Assembly (NCBI GenBank): GCA_937888595.1
Contig: CALARK010000020.1
Span: 62,001-126,000, forward strand
Length of the DNA: 64,000 nt
Origin: an uncultured Sterolibacteriaceae bacterium
GTDB lineage: Bacteria; Pseudomonadota; Gammaproteobacteria; Burkholderiales; Rhodocyclaceae
Direction of reading: 5' to 3'
Shown here: positions 32,885 through 41,478 of the stretch, piece by piece
Position numbering within the stretch: the first letter of the stretch is position 1
How the letters are laid out: the number at the start of each line of letters is the position of its first letter
Translations under genes and position numbers: made by a program
The notes under the pieces: generated by a model
Database searches by the model: none
Seen by the model: only the letters and a program-made list of their open reading frames with translations
Told to the model about the DNA's origin: nothing

Positions 32885-33787
32885 ATGTGGTTCAGGAATC
32901 TGCGTCTCTATCGCCTGCAACGCGGCCTCCAGCTCGATCGCGCCGAACTCGATGCCCGGCTGGCGAAGCGCCCCCTCGCCCGCTGCGGCAGTTTCGAGAT
33001 GGCGAGCCGCGGCTGGGTCTTCCCCCGCCAGGAAGGCGTTTTCGTCCACGCCGTCGACCGCCAGTGGCTGCTGGCGCTCGGCGTCGAGCAGAAACTGCTG
33101 CCGGCCACCGTGATCCGCCAAACTGCCCAGGAGCGCGCCGCCACCATCGAAGCCGAACAGGGACGCAAGGTCGGCCGCAAGGAAATGCGCGACCTGGTCG
33201 AGCGTGTCACCGAGGAGCTGATGCCCAAGGCCTTTTCCCAGCGGCGCACCACCTGGGCCTGGCTCGATCCGGTGAATGGCTGGCTGGTCGTGGATGCGGG
33301 CTCGGATGCCCGGGCCGACGAATTCATGGAAACTCTCCTGGCGACCCTTGACGACATCGCCCCGCGTCCCTTGCAGACACAGGTCTCGGCGATGTCGGCG
33401 ATGACCGCCTGGCTCGGCGAAGGCGAGGCGCCGGCCGGCTTCACGCTCGACAGCGATCTGGAACTGCGTGCGGCGAGCGAATCGCAGTCGGCGATCCGCT
33501 ACGTCCGCCACGATATCGGCGGGCCGGAAATTGCCGCCCACATCGCCGCCGGCAAGCTGGTCACCAAGCTGGGCATGACCTGGAACGACCGGATCTCCTT
33601 CGTGCTGACCGACAAGCTGCACCTCAAGCGGCTGGCTTTCCTCGACGTGCTCAAGGAGCAGGCGGAGCAGTCCGCCGCAGGCGCGGACGAGCAGTTCGAC
33701 GCCGATTTCGCCCTGATGGCCGGCGAACTGGTGCACCTGTTCGCCGACCTGCTCGTTGCCCTCGGCGGGGAAATGAAACCCGAATAG
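32885..33787 (+). CDS. rdgC: recombination-associated protein RdgC
   Basis: A 300-residue ring-forming DNA-binding protein that limits RecA loading. It begins MWFRNLRLYRL, has the family segment GRKVGRKEMRDLVERVTEELMPKAF, and ends with the GMTWNDRISFVLTDKLHLKRL region. GGGAG lies 8 bases before the ATG. It is followed by the intergenic copy of the dispersed motif, which forms a terminator-like hairpin before the convergent cphA. Confidence 0.94.
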   Translation: MWFRNLRLYRLQRGLQLDRAELDARLAKRPLARCGSFEMASRGWVFPRQEGVFVHAVDRQWLLALGVEQKLLPATVIRQTAQERAATIEAEQGRKVGRKEMRDLVERVTEELMPKAFSQRRTTWAWLDPVNGWLVVDAGSDARADEFMETLLATLDDIAPRPLQTQVSAMSAMTAWLGEGEAPAGFTLDSDLELRAASESQSAIRYVRHDIGGPEIAAHIAAGKLVTKLGMTWNDRISFVLTDKLHLKRLAFLDVLKEQAEQSAAGADEQFDADFALMAGELVHLFADLLVALGGEMKPE

Positions 33788-33809
33788 CGTTGAGAGAAGG
33801 AACGGATGG

Positions 33810-33837
33810 GCGCCGTCCCGCCGGCGCCGACTTTTTC
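33810..33837 (+). terminator. terminator-like hairpin made by the dispersed motif, after rdgC
   Basis: GGCGCC (33810-33815) pairs with GGCGCC (33823-33828), and the stem is followed by GACTTTTTC. This gives a GC-rich stem with a T-run, 22 bases after the rdgC stop and just before the converging cphA stop. Confidence 0.6.
33813..33834 (+). repeat. dispersed 22-bp motif, copy 12 (intergenic, reference copy)
   Basis: The full consensus copy: left part CCGTCCCGCC, right part GGCGCCGACTTT, then TTC. It lies in the gap between two converging genes and is under no coding constraint. Confidence 0.85.
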
Positions 33838-33839
33838 GT

Positions 33840-36422
33840 TCAGGCTTCCCTGATGCGCTGCGCGATGTGGGCCAGCGCTTCCTCGACCTGATCGACGAGG
33901 ATCAGGCAAAGGTCACCGGGCTGCAATTTCGCCAGTGCGGTATCGATGGCGAGGAATTCGCCGCGGATTTCCTCCACCTGCGTCGTCCGCGACGCTCCGG
34001 CCAGGCCCTGCCGGAGCAGGCCGATCACCTCGCCGTCGGCCCGGCCGCGCTGGCAGGCATCCTGATAGAGCACGACGCCGTCGAAGGCTTCGCCGAGGAT
34101 TTCGGTCTGGCGACGGATATCTTCGTCACGACGGTCGCCGGCACCGCTGATGACCACCCAGCGTTGTTTCGCAGGCAGGGCCTCCACAGCCTGCACCAGT
34201 GCCTGGATGGCATCCGGGTTGTGGCCGTAGTCGGCGACCAGCGTCGCGCCGCGGTAGTCGAACACGTTGAAGCGGCCCGGCGCCGTGGCCGCATCGCTGA
34301 CGAAAGTCGCCAGGCCGAGGCGGATGGTGTTCCAGTCGATGCCGAGCGCCCAGGCGGCGCCGATGGCCGCCATGACGTTCTCGACCTGGAAGCCGATGCT
34401 GCCGTTGCGCGTCAGCGGGATTCCACTCAACTCCAGATGCTCGACCTGAGCCCCCTCGGCGCAGACCAGCAGGTTGCCCTCGCGACAAATCGTGCGCCGG
34501 CCCTGGGCGCGATGGGTCAGCATTGCAGGCAATTGCGGATCCAGGGCGAAAAAACATACCTGCCCTGGACAGGCGGTGGCCATCTTGACGACATTCGGAT
34601 CGGCCGCGTTCAGCACCGCCGTACCCTGCGAACCCACGTTCTGCACAATGACGCGCTTTACCACGGCGAGTTCTTCGGTCGTGGTGATGAAGTTGAGCCC
34701 AAGATGGTCGCCCACACCGATGTTGGTGACGACCGCCACATCGCAGCGATCGAAACCCAGGCCTTCGCGCAGCACGCCGCCGCGCGCAGTCTCGAACACG
34801 GCCGCATCGACGTCGGGGTGCAAGAGGATGTTCTTGGCACTTTTCGGACCGCTGCAGTCGCCGGTATCGATGCGCCGGCCATGCACATAGACGCCGTCGG
34901 TCGTCGTCATGCCCAGCCGCTTGCCGGTCTGGCCGATCAGGTGGGCGATCAGTCGCACCGTGGTGGTCTTGCCATTGGTGCCGGCCACGGCAACGACCGG
35001 AATGCGCCCGGTCTCGCCCGGCGGAAACATCGTGTCGATGACGACCTTGCCGACATCGCGACCCTTGCCGTAGGACGGGTCGAGGTGCATGCGCAGGCCG
35101 GGTGCCGCATTCACTTCGACCATGCCGCCGCCCTGCTCCTCAAGCGGCCGGCCGATGTTTTCGCAAACCACGTCGACGCCCGCGATGTCGATGCCGACCA
35201 TCTGCGCGGCGGCCACGACGCGTGCGGCAACTTCCGGATGCACGTCGTCGGTGACATCGGTCGCCGTGCCGCCGGTAGAGAGGTTGGCGTTGTTGCGCAG
35301 TACGGCCCGCGCCCCCTTGGGCAGCACGGTGTCGGCGGTGTAGCCCTGCACCGCGAGGCGGGCGTGGGCGATCTCGTCGAAGCGGATCTTGGTCAACGAA
35401 GTGGCATGCCCAGTGCCGCGGCGCGGATCGCTATTCACGATATCGACCAGTTCGCGCACCGTATGCTCGCCGTCGCCCAGCACATTGGGGGGTTCCCGCC
35501 GCGCCGCTGCGACGAGCTTGTCGCCGACGACCAGCAGACGGTAATCGTGGCCGGTGATGAATTTCTCGACGATGACACTGCGGCTGTGTTCCTTGGCCGC
35601 CGCGAAGGCGACATCGAAGTGGTCGCGGCTGACGATGCCGACCGTCACGCCCTTGCCCTGGTTGCCATCGAAGGGTTTTGTGACGACCGGCAGGCCGATT
35701 TCCTGCGCAGCCTGCCATCCGGCCTCGCAGTCGCCGTCGATGACGCAGCCGACGGGGACAGGAACGCCGGCGGCGCGCAGCAGGGTCTTCGTCAGATCCT
35801 TGTCCTGAGCGATCGACTCGGCGATCGCCGAAGTCGTGTCGATTTCGGCGGCCTGGATGCGGCGCTGCTTGCTGCCCCAGCCGAATTGCACGAGGCTGCC
35901 GCGGGTCAGCCGGCGATAAGGAATGTCGCGTGCCACGGCGGCATTGACGATCGATCCGGTCGACGGGCCGAGGCGTTCATCCTCGTCCAGTTCGCGCAGC
36001 TCGGCGATTGCGGCATCGACATCGAAGGGTTGGTCGTCCCGGGCGGCGAGTACCAGTTGCTCGGCCAGGGCCAAAGCACGACGGCCGACCGCTTCTTCGG
36101 TGTACTCGACGATGACCTGGTACAGGCCCGGCTCGGTGGTCGCTGCGGTACGGCTGAAGGATACCGGGCAGCCGGCCTGCGCCTGCAGGTTCAGGGTGGC
36201 GAATTGCAGCGCATGGGCGATGGCGATTTCGTCTTCGTGGCCTTCGTAGACCACCGGGCGCATGGCGCCGATGAGCGGAAAGCGTGCCCGGATGCGCGCT
36301 TCGAAGCCCGGCATTTGGCTGAGCGCCCGTTCATTTTCATCGCAGGAGACCAGCGTCTGGATGGCGGTATGGCGGGACCACAGATTGGGGCCCCTCAGGG
36401 CCCGGATGCGTGAGATTTCCAT
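33840..36422 (-). CDS. cphA: cyanophycin synthetase
   Basis: An 860-residue enzyme that polymerises aspartate and arginine into cyanophycin using ATP. It has the N-terminal domain (about 1-160), an ATP-grasp domain (210-475; KPFDGNQGKGVTVGI) and a Mur-ligase-like domain (480-860) with an intact P-loop AGTNGKTTTVR and the late segment VADYGHNPDAIQAL. Length and motifs match active CphA. It follows the paralogue by 15 bases and would be co-transcribed with it. The product is a nitrogen store deposited as cytoplasmic granules. Confidence 0.95.
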   Translation of the reverse strand: MEISRIRALRGPNLWSRHTAIQTLVSCDENERALSQMPGFEARIRARFPLIGAMRPVVYEGHEDEIAIAHALQFATLNLQAQAGCPVSFSRTAATTEPGLYQVIVEYTEEAVGRRALALAEQLVLAARDDQPFDVDAAIAELRELDEDERLGPSTGSIVNAAVARDIPYRRLTRGSLVQFGWGSKQRRIQAAEIDTTSAIAESIAQDKDLTKTLLRAAGVPVPVGCVIDGDCEAGWQAAQEIGLPVVTKPFDGNQGKGVTVGIVSRDHFDVAFAAAKEHSRSVIVEKFITGHDYRLLVVGDKLVAAARREPPNVLGDGEHTVRELVDIVNSDPRRGTGHATSLTKIRFDEIAHARLAVQGYTADTVLPKGARAVLRNNANLSTGGTATDVTDDVHPEVAARVVAAAQMVGIDIAGVDVVCENIGRPLEEQGGGMVEVNAAPGLRMHLDPSYGKGRDVGKVVIDTMFPPGETGRIPVVAVAGTNGKTTTVRLIAHLIGQTGKRLGMTTTDGVYVHGRRIDTGDCSGPKSAKNILLHPDVDAAVFETARGGVLREGLGFDRCDVAVVTNIGVGDHLGLNFITTTEELAVVKRVIVQNVGSQGTAVLNAADPNVVKMATACPGQVCFFALDPQLPAMLTHRAQGRRTICREGNLLVCAEGAQVEHLELSGIPLTRNGSIGFQVENVMAAIGAAWALGIDWNTIRLGLATFVSDAATAPGRFNVFDYRGATLVADYGHNPDAIQALVQAVEALPAKQRWVVISGAGDRRDEDIRRQTEILGEAFDGVVLYQDACQRGRADGEVIGLLRQGLAGASRTTQVEEIRGEFLAIDTALAKLQPGDLCLILVDQVEEALAHIAQRIREA

Positions 36423-36437
36423 ATGGGTTCGTTCGGT

Positions 36438-38594
36438 TCAGGCAGCGGTATCGTTGCGATAGGTTTCGATGCCGGCACGCAGGAGCTCCGGCACCAGGCC
36501 GAGAGCCCAGCCGGTCGCCAGGGCGGCGAGCACGCCGGTCAGGTTTGCCGCAGACGCCTCCAACAGCGGGATCGAGGTCGATTCGATCAGCGGCGCTTCG
36601 AGCGAGGCCGCGGCCAGCACCACTTGGCCATCGCGGAGCAGGAGGGCACGCCCGCCCTTGCGGCGATGGTCGACGATCAGCGGTAGTGCCGCGTCGGTGC
36701 CATAGAAAACCACCTCGCCATCGCACAAGTCGGCCATTGCGGCGACGGTCGGGTCATCGGCATTCAGGACAGCCACGCCATTGGACAGGACGACATCGAC
36801 CTGGGTACGAAAAACCTTGTAGAGCTGGTCTGAATTCTCGATGCCGTGTTCGGGCAGCAGGGCCTCATTGTCGATACGGGTGATCACGCCGACCCGGCAA
36901 CGCTCGTAGGCGAGCCCCTCGCCCGCCATCGTGGCGGGCGGATTTTCGATCACGATGGCGTCGACGGCCCGATTCATCAGCAGACGCCGGGCGGGTTCCC
37001 AGCGGGCACAGTCGCCCGCTTCGACACGGCGCCGGTCGAGGAACAGCCCATCGCTGCACGCCAGGCCGGTGCGCTGGCTGTCCAGTTGCAGCAGGCGCGC
37101 GACGATCCGTGCAACCTGTGCCGTATCGCGACTGCCGGTGATCCCGACGACCGGTACGCAGCAGCTGTCGTTGCCGGGAAACAGATGATCGATGATCGCC
37201 TTGCCGACCGGACGGGACTCGCCAACGGCGGGCTTCAGGTGCATCAGCAGGCTCGGACCGGCGTTGACCTCGACGATGGCGCCGCCCTGCGCTTCGAGCG
37301 GCCGGGAAATATCTTCGCAGACCAGGTCGACGCCGGCGATGTCGAGGCCGACGATGCGTGCGGCCAGGCAGGCCGCTGCCGCCACCTCGGGGTGCACCTC
37401 GCCGGTGACGTCGAAGGCATGGTTGCCGGCGCGCTGGATGATGACCTTCTGCTCGGCGGCCGGCACATCGCTGCCGCCATGGAAACCCTGGCGCGAGATT
37501 TCGAGCCGGGCGGCGGAATCGAGCCGGATGTAATTGAGCGGATGCTCTTCGGTGGTGCCGCGGCGCGGGTCCGAGTTGATCTGCGTGTCGATCAGTTGCT
37601 GGAGCGTCGATTGGCCATCGCCGACCACCGCCACCATGTCGCCCCGGGTCGCCGCCACGAGCTGACCGCCGACGACCAGCAAACGGTGCTCGACACCGTC
37701 AATCGAGCGCTCCACCATGACACCGCTGCCCTCTCCCTCGGCAACGCCATAGGCGGTTTCCACTTCCTCGCGCGTCATCAAGTTGATGAATACGCCACGA
37801 CCATGATTGCCATCGTAAGGTTTGACGCAAACCGGCAACCCGATGTCCTGCGCGGCTTCCCAGGCATCCGCCGGACTGTCGACCATGCGGCCGTGCGGCA
37901 CCGGGACGCCGCACGGAGCCAGCAGCGACTTGGTCAGGTCCTTGTCGCGCGAGATGCTTTCGGCGATGGCGCTGGTGCGGTCGGTCTCGGCCGTCCAGAT
38001 GCGGCGGCTCTTCGCCCCGTAGCCCAGTTGCACCAGGTTGCCCGTGGAGAGGCGGATGGCCGGGATGTCGCGTGCGTCGGCCGCATCGACAATGCTGGCG
38101 GTACTGGGACCGAGGCAGCGATCGTCGACGAGGTCAGTCAGTTGCTCCACCACCGCAGCCACATCGAAGGGCCGATCCTCGATCGCAGCCATGACCAGAT
38201 CGCGTGCCGCGTACAGGGCGGCGCGTGTCACGTCTTCATGCCAGGCACGCACGACCACCTTGTAATGGCCGCGCTTGGCCATCTCGCGGGCCTTGCCGAA
38301 GCCACCGGGCATGCCAGCCAGGTTTTGCAGTTCGAGCGTGACATGCTCGAGAATGTGGCCGGGCCACGTCCCTTCCTGGACGCGGCGCAGGAAGCCGCCA
38401 CGTTCGTCGTAGCTGCAACGATGTTCGATCAGCGACGGCAGCCAGGCGGACAGGCGTTCGTAAAAGCCGGGAATGGTATTGGAGGGGCAGTCCTCCAGTT
38501 CGCCGATATCGATCCAGGCTTCGAGGACGGGACGATAGGTCCACATGTTGGGACCGCGCAAATGCACGATCTTCAGGAATTCGATCGATTTCAT
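36438..38594 (-). CDS. cyanophycin synthetase paralogue with degenerate ligase domain
   Basis: A 718-residue relative of CphA. The N-terminal and ATP-grasp parts are well kept (KPYDGNHGRGVFINL). The Mur-ligase P-loop is lost: ITGSRDTAQVAR stands where AGTNGKTTTVR is in the neighbour. It also ends about 140 residues early, lacking the C-terminal ligase subdomain and its Y-G-H-N-P segment. It resembles the CphA' paralogues reported next to cphA in other proteobacteria. It may add only one residue type, re-use dipeptides, or assist CphA. Start ATG 38594 (MKSIEFLKIVHLRGPNMW) lacks a clear Shine-Dalgarno. Confidence 0.88.
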   Translation of the reverse strand: MKSIEFLKIVHLRGPNMWTYRPVLEAWIDIGELEDCPSNTIPGFYERLSAWLPSLIEHRCSYDERGGFLRRVQEGTWPGHILEHVTLELQNLAGMPGGFGKAREMAKRGHYKVVVRAWHEDVTRAALYAARDLVMAAIEDRPFDVAAVVEQLTDLVDDRCLGPSTASIVDAADARDIPAIRLSTGNLVQLGYGAKSRRIWTAETDRTSAIAESISRDKDLTKSLLAPCGVPVPHGRMVDSPADAWEAAQDIGLPVCVKPYDGNHGRGVFINLMTREEVETAYGVAEGEGSGVMVERSIDGVEHRLLVVGGQLVAATRGDMVAVVGDGQSTLQQLIDTQINSDPRRGTTEEHPLNYIRLDSAARLEISRQGFHGGSDVPAAEQKVIIQRAGNHAFDVTGEVHPEVAAAACLAARIVGLDIAGVDLVCEDISRPLEAQGGAIVEVNAGPSLLMHLKPAVGESRPVGKAIIDHLFPGNDSCCVPVVGITGSRDTAQVARIVARLLQLDSQRTGLACSDGLFLDRRRVEAGDCARWEPARRLLMNRAVDAIVIENPPATMAGEGLAYERCRVGVITRIDNEALLPEHGIENSDQLYKVFRTQVDVVLSNGVAVLNADDPTVAAMADLCDGEVVFYGTDAALPLIVDHRRKGGRALLLRDGQVVLAAASLEAPLIESTSIPLLEASAANLTGVLAALATGWALGLVPELLRAGIETYRNDTAA

Positions 38595-38683
38595 GAGGTG
38601 GAGTGGAGGACGGTTGTGTGTGCGGTACAACGGCGAATTCAACGTCAGATTCTCGCAAAAGCTGACACTTTCGTAAAAATAAA

Positions 38684-38705
38684 AAAGTCGGCGCTGGCAG
38701 GACGG
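38684..38705 (-). repeat. dispersed 22-bp motif, copy 13 (divergent gap)
   Basis: Full-length copy in the 119-base gap between the CphA paralogue and the ABC transporter, with a run of six A on the left (a T-run on the minus strand). It ends 8 bases before the ATG at 38714. The remaining gap holds no RNA gene. Confidence 0.8.
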
Positions 38706-38713
38706 CGGGTCGT

Positions 38714-40924
38714 ATGATCTTGGCCGCAATGACTCCCCCGACCGAACCCGCTTCCTTAAGTTCTCCTCTCGAACCCGGCGAGCGTATCGTTGCCACGCTG
38801 GAACTGGATCTGGACGAACAACTCGCTTTCCGCCCCGGCCGGCTCGTGCTGACCGAGCGGCGCATCCTGGGCCCGGATGCCGCTCAGAGCTGGCCGTTAT
38901 CAGCCTGCGCCCACCTGCACCACTACGACCATGCCGGGATCGGTACCCTGGAACTCGCCGACAACACCGCACGGCTGGCCCTCTGGCGCTACACGCTGGG
39001 CCGCAACCCGGCCGCACTGCGTTTCGAGCGCGAGTTCAATCGACTGAAAGAAGGCCTGGCCAGCGGTTCATCCGCCGAGGCAGCCGACGCAGAGACCGGG
39101 GAAGGTGGTTCGACAGCCGAACCCACTACACCCCCCTCAACCTGGACCCTGCTGCGCCTGTGGCGTTTCGCCCGACCCTATCAGGGCATGCTGCTGGCCG
39201 GCTTCCTGCTGACCCTCGCCGCCACCGCCGCGACATTGGTGCCACCCTACCTCACCATGCCGCTGATGGACGACGTACTGATTCCCTACCAGAACGGCAC
39301 GCCGGTCGACTGGACGAAAGTCTCCTGGCTGCTGGGTGGCCTGCTGGGGGCCGCCCTGCTCGCCTGGGGGCTCGGCTGGGCGCGCACCTATATCCTGGCC
39401 CTGGTATCAGAACGGATCGGTGCAGATTTAAGAACAACAACTTATGAGCATTTATTAAAGTTATCTCTTGAATATTTCGGTGGCAAACGGACCGGCGACC
39501 TGTTGGCGCGCATCGGTTCGGAAACCGATCGCATCAACGTTTTCCTCTCGCTTCACCTGCTCGACTTCGCCACTGACGTGCTGATGATCGCGATGACAGC
39601 CGTGATCCTGTTCTCGATCAACCCCTGGTTGGCGCTGGCGACCTTGCTGCCGCTGCCGATCATCGCCTGGCTGATTCATATGGTGCGCGACCGGTTGCGT
39701 ACCGGCTTCGAGCAGATCGACCGGGTCTGGGCGGAAGTGACCAGCGTGCTGGCCGATACCATTCCCGGCATCCGCGTCGTCAAGGCCTTTGCCCAGGAGA
39801 CGCGTGAAGCGCAGCGCTTTCGCGACGCCAACCGCCACAACCTGGAGGTCAATGACCGGCTGAACCGGGTGTGGTCGTTGTTCGCCCCGACCGTCGGACT
39901 GCTCACCGAGATCGGTGTCCTGGTCGTCTGGATGTTCGGCATCTGGCTGATTTCAAAGGATTCGATCACTGTCGGCGTACTGACCGCCTTCCTCGCCTAC
40001 ATCACCCGCTTCTATGTCCGGCTCGATTCGATGAGCCGCATCGTTTCCGTGACGCAAAAGGCGGCTGCCGGTGCCAAGCGTATCTTCGACATCCTCGACC
40101 ATGTATCGAGCGTGCCGGAACCGGCGCATCCCGTCAGCCTGCCCGCCCCCCAGGGGGGCATCGAGATCCGCGCTGTGCATTTCCGTCATGGCAACCGCGC
40201 CATCCTGCGCGGGATCGACCTCGATATCCGTCCCGGTGAGATGGTCGGCCTGGTTGGCCACAGCGGCTCGGGCAAGAGCACGCTGGTCAACCTGATCTGC
40301 CGTTTCTACGACGTGACCGGTGGAGCGATCCGTGTCGAAGGCGTCGATCTGCGCAGCATTGCGGTCGCCGACTGGCGCAAGCACATCGGTCTCGTGCTGC
40401 AGGAACCCTTCCTGTTCTTCGGCACCATCGCCGAGAACATCGCCTACGGCAAACCCGACGCCACGCGGGCCGAGATCGTCGCTGCCGCACGTGCCGCCCA
40501 TGCGCACGAATTCATCCTGCGCCAGCCCTTCGGCTACGATTCCCTGGTCGGCGAGCGCGGCCAGTCGCTCTCGGGCGGCGAGCGACAGCGCATCTCGATC
40601 GCCCGCGCGCTGCTGATCGACCCGAAGATCCTCATCCTCGACGAAGCCACCTCGGCCGTCGATACCGAGACCGAATTCGAGATCCAGCGCGCCCTCAACA
40701 ACCTGATTCGCGGCCGGACGACCATCGCCATCGCGCATCGCCTGTCTACGCTGCGGCGCGCCGATCGGCTCATCGTCATGGAGCGCGGACGGATCGTCGA
40801 GATCGGCAACCACGACGACCTGATGGCACGCGAGGGGCACTACTGGCGTCTTTACATGGCTCAAAGCAGGCAACTCGATGCGCCACCGCCGCTGGGCGAA
40901 GAACTGCCGGAGGGCGCCGCATGA
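38714..40924 (+). CDS. cyanophycin-locus ABC transporter (fused permease-ATPase)
   Basis: A 736-residue half-transporter. An N-terminal cytoplasmic extension (about 1-140, rich in beta strands) is unusual. Then come six membrane helices (150-430) and the ATPase domain with Walker A GHSGSGKST, signature LSGGERQR, Walker B ILILDEATSAVD and the AHRLST switch. Transporters of this kind recur beside cphA and a DUF1854 gene in betaproteobacteria; direction and substrate are unknown. Start 38714 or 38729. About 55 bases at 39419-39478 (IGADLRTTTYEHLLKLSLEYF) are strikingly AT-rich. Confidence 0.88.
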   Translation: MILAAMTPPTEPASLSSPLEPGERIVATLELDLDEQLAFRPGRLVLTERRILGPDAAQSWPLSACAHLHHYDHAGIGTLELADNTARLALWRYTLGRNPAALRFEREFNRLKEGLASGSSAEAADAETGEGGSTAEPTTPPSTWTLLRLWRFARPYQGMLLAGFLLTLAATAATLVPPYLTMPLMDDVLIPYQNGTPVDWTKVSWLLGGLLGAALLAWGLGWARTYILALVSERIGADLRTTTYEHLLKLSLEYFGGKRTGDLLARIGSETDRINVFLSLHLLDFATDVLMIAMTAVILFSINPWLALATLLPLPIIAWLIHMVRDRLRTGFEQIDRVWAEVTSVLADTIPGIRVVKAFAQETREAQRFRDANRHNLEVNDRLNRVWSLFAPTVGLLTEIGVLVVWMFGIWLISKDSITVGVLTAFLAYITRFYVRLDSMSRIVSVTQKAAAGAKRIFDILDHVSSVPEPAHPVSLPAPQGGIEIRAVHFRHGNRAILRGIDLDIRPGEMVGLVGHSGSGKSTLVNLICRFYDVTGGAIRVEGVDLRSIAVADWRKHIGLVLQEPFLFFGTIAENIAYGKPDATRAEIVAAARAAHAHEFILRQPFGYDSLVGERGQSLSGGERQRISIARALLIDPKILILDEATSAVDTETEFEIQRALNNLIRGRTTIAIAHRLSTLRRADRLIVMERGRIVEIGNHDDLMAREGHYWRLYMAQSRQLDAPPPLGEELPEGAA
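39419..39478 (+). other. AT-rich patch inside the ABC transporter gene
   Basis: Codons GCA, GAT, TTA, AGA, ACA, ACA, ACT, TAT run in a row, and TTA, TTA, AAG, TTA, TCT, CTT, GAA, TAT follow, whereas sequence on both sides uses G/C-ending codons. The encoded segment is normal for the family. Confidence 0.6.
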
Positions 40925-41391
40925 GTGCCGCATTCAGCCTGACCCGCACCCCCTTCGGCCGCCTGGTGTTTGTCGGCGCTGACGGGACGGCACAGGAAGC
41001 TGTCGTGCCGGTACGCGCCTTCGCTCTGACCGCACCGGACGAGGGCATCGCCCTGCTGTCGGCCGAAGGTCACGAACTGGTCTGGATCGAACGGCTTGCC
41101 GACCTGCCGCCCGCCCAGCGCACGCTGATCGAAGAAGAACTGTCCCGGCGCGAATTCATGCCGGTGATCGAGCATATTCTCGCCGTCGACAGCTATGCCA
41201 CGCCGAGTACCTGGCAGATCGAGACGGACCGCGGCGCGACGCAGTTGCTGCTGAAGAGCGAAGACGACATCCGCCGCCTCAATGGCCCCGGAGCCCTTCT
41301 GATCGCCGACGGCAATGGCATTCATTACCTGATCCGCGACCGACGGCAACTCGATCCCCTGAGCCAGAAGATACTCAAGCGCTTCCTGTGA
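40921..41391 (+). CDS. DUF1854 family protein (cyanophycin locus)
   Basis: A 156-residue soluble protein of DUF1854, starting MSAAFSLTRTPFGRLVF and containing VVPVRAFALTAPDEGIALLS, GHELVWIERLADLP, RREFMPVI and the C-terminal LIADGNGIHYLIRDRRQLD. The family travels with the ABC transporter and cyanophycin synthetases, and it overlaps the transporter stop (ATGA). It may be a cytoplasmic partner of the transporter. Residues 17-24 (FVGADGTA) are encoded by a dispersed-motif copy with TTT in place of the usual AAA. Confidence 0.88.
   Translation: MSAAFSLTRTPFGRLVFVGADGTAQEAVVPVRAFALTAPDEGIALLSAEGHELVWIERLADLPPAQRTLIEEELSRREFMPVIEHILAVDSYATPSTWQIETDRGATQLLLKSEDDIRRLNGPGALLIADGNGIHYLIRDRRQLDPLSQKILKRFL
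40969..40990 (-). repeat. dispersed 22-bp motif, copy 14 (DUF1854 gene)
   Basis: The core GTCGGCGCTGACGGGACGG matches well, but the usual AAA end is TTT. Antisense reading F-V-G-A-D-G-T-A. Confidence 0.5.
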
Positions 41392-41478
41392 CATCGCAAC
41401 TCATCCGCATGGCATCCGGAAGCGGGGCTATACTGGCCAATACCCCTGCAGTATCAGTATCCTGCACGAATATCAGGC

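Noticed and set aside
33867..36413. Open frame of 848 codons opposite cphA
   Set aside because: Antisense shadow; cphA is complete with all motifs.
38595..38713. Possible tRNA or small RNA in the largest intergenic gap
   Set aside because: No cloverleaf or CCA-type end is visible; the gap contains the dispersed motif and an AT-rich stretch only.
41448..41470. Possible sigma-54 promoter before the REC-PAS-GGDEF-EAL-REC gene (TGGCCAATACCCCTGCA nearby)
   Set aside because: The GG to GC spacing is 11 bases rather than 10, which normally abolishes RpoN promoters.
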